DNA of 28,251 nucleotides. Origin: an uncultured Campylobacter sp. (GTDB taxonomy: Bacteria; Campylobacterota; Campylobacteria; Campylobacterales; Campylobacteraceae). Shown piece by piece: positions 21,917-28,251 of the stretch (positions are counted from its first letter, which is position 1; each line of letters begins with the position of its first letter). Position numbers and translations under genes: made by a program. The notes beneath the pieces are model-generated. The model did no database searches. It was not told the DNA's origin and was given only the letters and a program-made list of their open reading frames with translations. The stretch covers positions 1 to 28,251 of the forward strand of contig NZ_CALKTT010000038.1 of assembly GCF_937997535.1 (NCBI RefSeq), given 5' to 3'.

Positions 21917-22723
21917 ATGAAACTACTTTTTATAGCGGCTCTATTTTGTGCGGCGCTTTTTGCCGATAGCCTAGATCAAATCAGACAAAACGGCATCATT
22001 CGCATCGGAGTGCGCGACGCCCATCCACCGCTTTGCGAGTCTAATGGCGGCAAATTTGAAGGATTTGAAATCGATCTTGCAAACGCTATTGCTAAAGAAA
22101 TTTTCGGCAAAAAAGAGGGCAAAATCGAGTTCATCCCACTAAGCGTAAATGATAGAATTCCATTTTTAGAGGCAAATAAGCTTGATTTGGTGATCGGTCT
22201 ATTTAGCATCACAAACGAACGAAAAAGAAAGATCGATTTCTCCCTCCCCTACCTCTCCGTAAATTTGGGCGTATTAACGCGCAAAGCCGACGCTTTTACC
22301 GATATCGCGCAGCTTCATGATAAAAAGATCGTATTCGAAGGCGACGCGACAGTAGCAGAGAGATTTTTCAAAAACAAAGGATTTAAAAATTTGGGCCATT
22401 GCGCTTCGGCTAAGGAATGCTACGAAATGATTCGCAATGGCGAGGCGGACGGCTATATAAATGATAATCTCATCGTGCTTGCATATTCCGTCATCGATGA
22501 TACTTTGGAAGTGCCGTTTAAAAACCTAGGTCCTAGCGATTTCATCGGCATCGGCGTGCAGAAAGATAACAAAGAACTACTTGATTTCGTCAATGCAGAG
22601 CTCATCAAGCTGAGCAAAGAGGGCTTTTTCAAAAAAGCCTACGAGCAGAGCTTTGATCCATTCTATCGCGGTACGGCGGATGAGAAATATTTTCTGCTAG
22701 ATGGAATTTATAATATGCTCTAA
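21917..22723 (+). CDS. Family 3 amino-acid binding protein, copy 2
   Basis: 268 residues, ATG behind AAGGA. Signal peptide of about 16 residues ending LFA. Same fold as copy 1: IGVRDAHPPLCESNGG, FEGFEIDLANAIAKEIFG, LDLVIGLFSITNERKRKIDFSLPYLS with Arg 102, EGDATVAERFF, ADGYINDNLIVLAYSVIDD. It departs from copies 1 and 3 where both have ATITIT: here the pocket strand reads GLFSIT, and PPF becomes PPL with an extra Cys 40. These residues line the ligand cleft in the family, so a different ligand is likely (inference). The Cys 162/Cys 168 pair is kept. Its last ~55 residues are nearly the same as those of copy 3. Confidence 0.92.
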   Translation: MKLLFIAALFCAALFADSLDQIRQNGIIRIGVRDAHPPLCESNGGKFEGFEIDLANAIAKEIFGKKEGKIEFIPLSVNDRIPFLEANKLDLVIGLFSITNERKRKIDFSLPYLSVNLGVLTRKADAFTDIAQLHDKKIVFEGDATVAERFFKNKGFKNLGHCASAKECYEMIRNGEADGYINDNLIVLAYSVIDDTLEVPFKNLGPSDFIGIGVQKDNKELLDFVNAELIKLSKEGFFKKAYEQSFDPFYRGTADEKYFLLDGIYNML

Positions 22724-22823
22724 GAGCTTGCTTTAAATTTTGAGTCCAGCTTTTAGAATTTTAGTAAATAAAATTTCCCGCTTCGTTTGAAGGCGGAAGA
22801 GAGATTAAATTTAAGGATTTGCC

Positions 22824-23627
22824 ATGAAATTGCTTCTTGCAATGTTGCTACCATTTATCGTTACTTTTGCCGATAGTTTGGAACAGATCAGATCAAAAGG
22901 CGTCGTTCGCATCGGCGTTTACGACGGACAGCCTCCTTTTAGTGAGCTAAACGATGGAACTTTTGAGGGTTTTGAAGTTACGATGGCACAGGCCATAGCA
23001 AATGATCTTTTCGGCGAAAAAGGCGGCAGAATCGAGCTTGTACCGATGAAGGTCGAGGATAGAATTCCAGCACTAGTAAATAACCGCGTAGATATCGTCA
23101 TCGCTACGATTACCATTACGCCTGAACGCGCGCAGCAGATCGATTTTTCAACACCGTATTTTTCAGTAAATCTTGGAGTTTTAACCCGCAAAGCCGATAG
23201 AATAAAATCCTTAGCCGATCTGAAAGAAAAAAGAATTTTGCTCGAAAGCGGCGGTACGGGCGAGGCATTTTTTAAACAAGAGGGTTTTGGAAATTTTACA
23301 TTTTGTAAGATCGCCAGAGAGTGCTACCGCATGCTAAAAGACGGCGACGTGGACGCCTACGCGACCGATAATCTAATCGCGATGGCATATCCGGTAGTCG
23401 ATAGCGAGGTAGAAGTGCCGCTTAAAACTCTAGGTAAGCCTGATTTCATGGGTATTGGCGTGCAGAAAGGTAATAAAGAGCTACTAGACTTCGTCAATGC
23501 AGAGCTTATAAAGCTAAGCAAAGAGGGCTTTTTTGAAAAGGCATACGAAGGGACTTTTAATCCATTTTATCACGGCGCTGCGGATAAAAGATATTTCTTG
23601 CTAGATGGAATTTACAGCTTCTTGTAG
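22824..23627 (+). CDS. Family 3 amino-acid binding protein, copy 3
   Basis: 267 residues, ATG behind AAGGA, signal peptide of about 16 residues ending TFA. Lobe one resembles copy 1: IGVYDGQPPFSELNDG and VDIVIATITITPERAQQIDFSTPYFS with Arg 102. The C-terminal quarter instead matches copy 2 almost residue for residue: GVQKGNKELLDFVNAELIKL and SKEGFFEKAYEGTFNPFYHG. The Cys 161/Cys 167 pair and the YFLLDGIY tail are kept. The gap of 100 bases from copy 2 has no convincing promoter, so it may be read from upstream. No transport partner gene follows; the next gene is the autotransporter. Ligand unknown. Confidence 0.92.
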   Translation: MKLLLAMLLPFIVTFADSLEQIRSKGVVRIGVYDGQPPFSELNDGTFEGFEVTMAQAIANDLFGEKGGRIELVPMKVEDRIPALVNNRVDIVIATITITPERAQQIDFSTPYFSVNLGVLTRKADRIKSLADLKEKRILLESGGTGEAFFKQEGFGNFTFCKIARECYRMLKDGDVDAYATDNLIAMAYPVVDSEVEVPLKTLGKPDFMGIGVQKGNKELLDFVNAELIKLSKEGFFEKAYEGTFNPFYHGAADKRYFLLDGIYSFL

Positions 23628-24054
23628 GATTTGCGGCTTATTTTAAAATTTATCACGCAAGATTTATCACGTAAATTTTATCTCCTGCTTGCTATGCTTT
23701 AGCTCTTGCAGCGGGGATCACATAAAATTTATCGCGCAATCTTGCTCGTTTAAATTTTTCAAAAAAGCTTTTTCGCGGGCGAAACGGCATTTATATAAAA
23801 TTCCGCTCGTTTAAAAATTTACCCTGCATAAATTCCATGGCAGCTTGAAATTGCCAGAATTAATTTAGCTCAGATTTTCATTATTTCAAATTTTACTCAG
23901 AATCTCTTTACTAGGATTTTTTTACCTCTTGCAATCCGCTCAAAATGCCCCCTCTAAAAAAGGTTAAATTTTGCAGTCAAGAATTTATTCTGCGCAAAGA
24001 GTAAATTTTTACTACTTAAAATTACAAATGCAGCCACCCCTCTGTCAAAAACCA

Positions 24055-24082
24055 ATCAGTGATTTTCATATTGCAAACTGAT
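24055..24082. promoter_or_regulatory. Inverted repeat over the autotransporter -35 box, possible operator
   Basis: ATCAGT (24055-24060) and ACTGAT (24077-24082) are exact complements separated by 16 bases, with centres 22 bases apart, about two helical turns. The -35 box lies between them. This is the geometry of a dimeric repressor or activator site. No regulator is named. Confidence 0.4.
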
Positions 24083-24099
24083 CTATTTTTATGTATAAT
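24071..24099 (+). promoter_or_regulatory. Promoter of the autotransporter gene
   Basis: TTGCAA (24071-24076) and TATAAT (24094-24099) are separated by 17 bases, the best sigma-70-type promoter in the window. The start would be about 25 bases before the ATG, with AAAGGA as ribosome site. Confidence 0.65.
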
Positions 24100-24131
24100 C
24101 GCAAACTTTATGAATTTTAAAGGATCAATAT

Positions 24132-27100
24132 ATGAAAAAATCCATCTGCTCCTCTATGCTTAGCCTCGCAGCGGTGCTCGCACTAGCGCCCGCACAAGCG
24201 CTTTGTAACGCAGATTCTAATCCGCCGCTTATCCATACCCATAATAACCTCTATTCAGCGGGATTTAGCGGCAATACTAGCGGCAGCGGAAGTACCAGCC
24301 CAAACGGCAATATTACGACGATTACGGGCGTTGCAAGCGGCGGAACGGATTACTCTGGCAGCGTGATTTACGGCGGAGGAAGCGGCGATGGGATCGCTGG
24401 CTTTACCGAGTTGAATTCTGCTTCCAACAATAGACTTACGATTAGAGGTACAAACGCTTACGTGGGTATCGCAATAGGTGCTGAGGCCAAGGGTGTATCG
24501 GATAATTACGTGAGCTTAGAAAATGGCTCTAAGGTAAATTTGGTCGTGGGCGGACAAGGCATAGCGGCGTCTAAAACGGGCAACGAAGGCGAAGCGACGC
24601 GAAATCAGGTTTTTGTAAAATACGGCGCCGAAATTACGGGAAATGCCGATAACTTCGGCGGTAGCTCAAATAGACATTACAATATCATCGGCGGCAGAAG
24701 TGGAGCGGATAAAAAAGCCTCCTCCAACGCCGTAACGATCGACGGAGGCACTATCGGCAACGGCTCCGTTACGAATGTAATCGTGGGCGGTATAGTAAGC
24801 GGCGGCGGTGATGCCGTATCAAATAGAATAACTATCAAAGGCGGTACGTTTAGAGGGAACTTCGATATATTCGGCGCTCAATCCTCCGCGGGAAAAAGTA
24901 GCTACAATAGCGTCAATATAACGGTGCCTTATTATGGCAGCACAAATACTATCACTCTAAACGGAAACGGTAGAATTTGGGGCGCAGCGGGCGGAAGCGG
25001 AAATTCCACCGCAAACTCCGTCACTATAAATGCAAGACTAAAAGCGCAAAATTACCAAGTAGTAGGCGGCCAAGCAAATAGCGCTAGCGTAATGAGTGCA
25101 AATCGCGTAGAGATCAATAACGACGATGCAATCGTAGGCAGCGTCACAGGCTCTTTGGGCGGCGCCTTGAGCTCGCGAAGCGTAGTTGATCTCTACAAAG
25201 GCACCGTAAAAGGCGATATCGCTGCAGCAAGCGGCATCACGGGCGAATCGGATGGTGATAGAGTTACTCTAGGAGCATCAGACTCCAACAAAGGTGTACA
25301 CATCGGAGGCAATGTCTATGGCGCACGTGCAGGAAGTGTCAAAAACGCAGTCGTTTATATCAATAAAGAAAGAACGACGATAGCAGGAGACGTTTATGCA
25401 GGCTACGCTACAAGCGGCAGCGTCGAGAATAGCAACGTAAATTTTAGAGGCGGCACTATAAGCGGTACAATCTACGGCAGCAATAAGCCTACGGATAAAA
25501 CTAATACTTTGCATATAGAAAATTGGGTCGGCGGCGGTGTGAAAAAAGCCAAGGACATTAAAAATTTCGGCTCTATAAATTTTCACGATCTATATTCCAC
25601 TACCCAAGCCGATGCGCCTCTTACTCTAACCACTAGCGGCAATACGAATTTAAACGGCACAAAGATAGAGGGTATAAAATCAGATCTTGGCGAAGGAAAG
25701 TACTATCTGATACATAATTCAGGCGGCGGCACGATCACCAGAGCCGCACAAACCGTGCAAGATAATCAAATTTATACGATTACCGACAAAGACCACTATC
25801 AAATCACCGGCACTACGATCGAGGTCGAAAACAATAAGAATTTAATCATACAAAAAGGCACTCTAACTCGCTCTTGGATAGACCCCAACTTCGATCAAAG
25901 CGAGCTAATGCAAAATCAAAATTCTAACAAAGCTGCGGGCGCCACTGAGCTATTCGGTAATAAAGGCAACACCGTAATCGTAAAAGATGGTGCAGGTAAT
26001 CTAGGCGGTAAAAACATAAGCTCGGGCAGAGACGACGCTACCGATGGAAGCAACAGCGTCCACGATAACTACGCCAAGATCAATGGCGGAAGCAACATAG
26101 GCGAGATCGATGGCGGATATTCAAATTCCGCTACCTCGCAAGAAATTTATAATAACCACGTAACTTTCGAAGCAAGCGGAATAGACGTGGGGTACGTAAA
26201 TGCGGGCATCACTCATAGCAGTAGCGGCGGCGGAAACATCCACGACAATAGCGTAACTACGAATGCTACGATAATCCGCAATAGCATTTACGGCGGCAAT
26301 ACTAGCAACGGAGAAGCCAAATCCAATATCGTAACTATAAACAACGGCAGCGTAGGAGCAATGGCGGTAGGCGGCAAGGGAAACAGCGCGATTTCCAACA
26401 CTATCACTCTCAACTCGGTAAACGTAGGCGGAAGCGTATACGGCGGAAAGGCTAGCGGCATCGCCTCCTCCAACACTGTAAATTTAAACGGCAACACGCA
26501 AGTTGCTGGCAACGTCTACGCAGCGGAAGTCGCTAGCGGTAGCAACAACGTAGTAAATTTCAGAAGCGGCAGCGTAGCAGGCACGATATACGGAGTATCT
26601 AGTGCAAACGCTAGCAATTCGGGCAACAGCTTAAATATCCTATCTTCAAACTCCGGCAATGGCCTAAATGCAGGGAATTTTGCAAATTTCAATAAATTGG
26701 AATTCAACTTAGCTTCCCTTAGCGAGATTGAAAATGATGCTTCATCAAGTACCAAAAGAGCTTTAAGCTTAACCGGCTCCGGCAATACCGACCTAAGCGG
26801 TACCGATATATTTGTAAACTCGACAAGCGAATTTAACGCTTTAAACAATGCAAGCTATCCAGATGGCGACAATAAGAAATATACCCTTGCCTATAAAAGC
26901 GGAGGTGGTAAATTTACCGGATATGATCCGCGCTTTAAAGACAAGGGCTACGTAACTCAGCTAAATAAAAACTATGTCATAAAAGATGCCAATACTTTTA
27001 GCAGAAACATAGGCGGTATGCATATAAGCGAGGATGAGCGGGAGCTTTATATCCAAAAGCTTATTAAAACCAACGAGAGCATAAATGGAGACTTTGATGC

Positions 27101-28251
27101 GGATGAGCTGCAGAAGTATCTTGGTGCCGGCGGTCTTAACGGAAACAACATAGATATAGGCAAAGCGGGGGAGGATAAGAATTTTAACGCTAGAAATATC
27201 TATGCAGCAGGCGCAAATAATACGTTAAATTTCATCAGCGGTCATAATGTAGGCGTAATAAGCGCAAGCGGTAGCGGCAACACCCTTAACATAGGAGCTA
27301 GCAATAGCTCTCCTGCGGCAGTAAATTCCTTAAGCGCTAAAAATATTAGCGGTTTTGACAGGCTAAATTTTTTCCTTCCTAGCTCTATTAGAGCATCAGA
27401 TAACGTACTTACCCTAAGCGACCCTACTGCCAATACCGATCTAAGCAACGTAAGCAATATCACGGCTTATATCAGCGGAGTAAGCGGTCCGATTAATCCA
27501 AGCAGCGAGATTCATCTAATCAATAAGCAAGGAAGCGGCAGCCTTATAGCTCCTAACGCAGCCAATATGCATGCAACGCTAAATGTAGGGGTAAGTCTAA
27601 GCTATAACCCTAAAATTTATCAAAGCGGCAATTATCTAAATTTAGGATTTGATGCTTCCTCGGCTCCTAGCGCGCGCGTAAGCTCTAATACTAAATCCTT
27701 CGCAGAAACTCGTGCCGCAAGCTTAGCCAGCCTAAAGAGCGGAAGCGAGTTAATTACTAACTACCTAGATAAGCTAATACCGGATGGGCATTTAGAGCTA
27801 TTTCCTTTTGCTATAAGCGAAGCTTATGATCTAAGACATGAGACGGGCTCGCACGTAAATTCCAAAGGCTATGGAGTAGCAGCAGGACTAGCCAGCTTAA
27901 CTCCTAATTTCGCAGGAGATATCTTAAGCGGAGTATTCGTAGAATATGGAAAAGCCAACTATGATAGCTACTTAGATAGCGGTCTACATGCAGACGGAGA
28001 TAGCGAGTATATAGGCGGAGGCTTGATGCTAAAGCAAAACTTTACTAGTGGTACCTATCTAGATGCAAGCTTCCACGTAGGTAAGATAAGTAGCGACTAC
28101 AATAGTAACGACTGGACCTATGCCATAGCTCCTGGAGTATTAGCTCATAATGAGAAGTTTGATATTAGCTCAACCTATATGGCTACTCATATAGGGATAG
28201 GTCAGATCTTTGATCTAAGCCAAAGTAACAAGTTAGACGTTTATACTAAAT
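24132..28251 (+). CDS. Large autotransporter adhesin-like protein (partial, barrel cut by right edge)
   Basis: The frame opens at ATG 24132 behind AAAGGA and shows no stop to the window end, 1373 codons. A signal peptide ends near residue 23 (APAQA). The passenger is rich in Gly, Ser, Asn, Ala and Thr, with beta-helix rungs of the pattern N-x-V-x-I-x-x-G-x-V-x-G-x-V-Y-G-G. It falls into three modules, each closing with a GNTDLSGT-like strand and a capping block (about residues 496-575, 876-975, 1091-1175). A helix SNTKSFAETRAASLASLKSGSELI and following residues (about 1185-1217) lead into the C-terminal autotransporter beta-domain (from about 1222: FPFAISEAYDLRHETGSHVNSKGYGVAAGL, FVEYGKANYD, GGGLMLKQNFTSG), of which about 150 residues are visible; perhaps 130 more lie beyond the edge. 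Only Cys 6 and Cys 25 are visible. It is secreted by the type Va route and displayed on the outer membrane; adhesion is an inference. Confidence 0.93.
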   Translation, partial: MKKSICSSMLSLAAVLALAPAQALCNADSNPPLIHTHNNLYSAGFSGNTSGSGSTSPNGNITTITGVASGGTDYSGSVIYGGGSGDGIAGFTELNSASNNRLTIRGTNAYVGIAIGAEAKGVSDNYVSLENGSKVNLVVGGQGIAASKTGNEGEATRNQVFVKYGAEITGNADNFGGSSNRHYNIIGGRSGADKKASSNAVTIDGGTIGNGSVTNVIVGGIVSGGGDAVSNRITIKGGTFRGNFDIFGAQSSAGKSSYNSVNITVPYYGSTNTITLNGNGRIWGAAGGSGNSTANSVTINARLKAQNYQVVGGQANSASVMSANRVEINNDDAIVGSVTGSLGGALSSRSVVDLYKGTVKGDIAAASGITGESDGDRVTLGASDSNKGVHIGGNVYGARAGSVKNAVVYINKERTTIAGDVYAGYATSGSVENSNVNFRGGTISGTIYGSNKPTDKTNTLHIENWVGGGVKKAKDIKNFGSINFHDLYSTTQADAPLTLTTSGNTNLNGTKIEGIKSDLGEGKYYLIHNSGGGTITRAAQTVQDNQIYTITDKDHYQITGTTIEVENNKNLIIQKGTLTRSWIDPNFDQSELMQNQNSNKAAGATELFGNKGNTVIVKDGAGNLGGKNISSGRDDATDGSNSVHDNYAKINGGSNIGEIDGGYSNSATSQEIYNNHVTFEASGIDVGYVNAGITHSSSGGGNIHDNSVTTNATIIRNSIYGGNTSNGEAKSNIVTINNGSVGAMAVGGKGNSAISNTITLNSVNVGGSVYGGKASGIASSNTVNLNGNTQVAGNVYAAEVASGSNNVVNFRSGSVAGTIYGVSSANASNSGNSLNILSSNSGNGLNAGNFANFNKLEFNLASLSEIENDASSSTKRALSLTGSGNTDLSGTDIFVNSTSEFNALNNASYPDGDNKKYTLAYKSGGGKFTGYDPRFKDKGYVTQLNKNYVIKDANTFSRNIGGMHISEDERELYIQKLIKTNESINGDFDADELQKYLGAGGLNGNNIDIGKAGEDKNFNARNIYAAGANNTLNFISGHNVGVISASGSGNTLNIGASNSSPAAVNSLSAKNISGFDRLNFFLPSSIRASDNVLTLSDPTANTDLSNVSNITAYISGVSGPINPSSEIHLINKQGSGSLIAPNAANMHATLNVGVSLSYNPKIYQSGNYLNLGFDASSAPSARVSSNTKSFAETRAASLASLKSGSELITNYLDKLIPDGHLELFPFAISEAYDLRHETGSHVNSKGYGVAAGLASLTPNFAGDILSGVFVEYGKANYDSYLDSGLHADGDSEYIGGGLMLKQNFTSGTYLDASFHVGKISSDYNSNDWTYAIAPGVLAHNEKFDISSTYMATHIGIGQIFDLSQSNKLDVYTK

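Larger units (their letters stand above)
23628..24131. other. Intergenic region before the autotransporter
   Basis: 504 AT-rich bases without a gene. A ~20-base imperfect direct repeat, AAAATTTATCACGCAAGATT (23645-23664) and AAAATTTATCGCGCAATCTT (23724-23743), lies at the left, with AAATTTTA words around. The right end is the autotransporter control region (see promoter and inverted repeat). Confidence 0.5.

Noticed and set aside
24160..24210. Lipoprotein reading of the autotransporter signal peptide (Cys 25)
   Set aside because: The residues before Cys 25 are QAL, which do not fit a lipobox; APAQA before it fits signal peptidase I.
24132..27463. Minus-strand frames of 73-110 residues inside the autotransporter
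   Set aside because: They are antisense shadows of the Gly/Ser/Asn-rich passenger; the plus-strand frame is open throughout with signal peptide and barrel.

Overview
The window looks like chromosome of a Campylobacterota bacterium, most likely one of the higher-GC Campylobacter species (the oral/gut group that includes C. gracilis, C. rectus, C. showae, C. curvus and C. concisus). This is inferred from the gene families, from strong AAGGA-type ribosome binding sites, from TATAAT -10 boxes with weak -35 boxes, and from AAATTTTA/TAAATTT words scattered through otherwise mixed-composition DNA. No species was tested. I see no rRNA, tRNA, CRISPR array, insertion sequence or phage gene.

Left part (1-4100): a minus-strand operon encodes a CsgG-family lipoprotein, a DUF4810 lipoprotein and a DUF799 (GNA1162-type) lipoprotein, followed closely by a DIP1984-family gene that runs off the left edge. 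A two-component system reads divergently from a 95-base shared control region. Its kinase has two membrane helices and almost no periplasmic domain.

Middle-left (4100-10700): a repeat-rich spacer, then a 27-codon hydrophobic peptide gene with its own promoter and a structured downstream region, then an unknown six-helix membrane protein. A tightly packed minus-strand trio follows: a DUF6138-like cytoplasmic protein, an AT-rich membrane protein starting at TTG, and a protein with an Imm26-like segment. This trio is the least explained gene group here. A TauE/SafE permease and an unrecognised 227-residue protein come next.

Middle (10700-16750): a 690-base spacer carries a degenerate ~17-base tandem repeat. 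Then come a flotillin, a periplasmic iron-complex-type binding protein without its transporter, an isoprenylcysteine methyltransferase-like membrane protein, and an SH3/NlpC-P60 lipoprotein that probably cuts peptidoglycan.

Right part (16750-28251): a Pif1-like helicase and a DUF3137 membrane protein form one unit. A convergent PLP-dependent class IV aminotransferase (D-amino-acid transaminase type) and a small two-helix membrane protein follow. Three tandem family-3 amino-acid binding proteins without permease or ATPase come next. Last is a very large type V autotransporter whose beta-barrel is cut by the right edge; its passenger is built from three successive modules, and its promoter carries an inverted repeat over the -35 box.

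Envelope functions dominate: lipoproteins, binding proteins, an autotransporter, a flotillin and a cell-wall hydrolase. Long spacers contain decayed or repetitive AT-islands and several hairpins built on an AAATTTA core.
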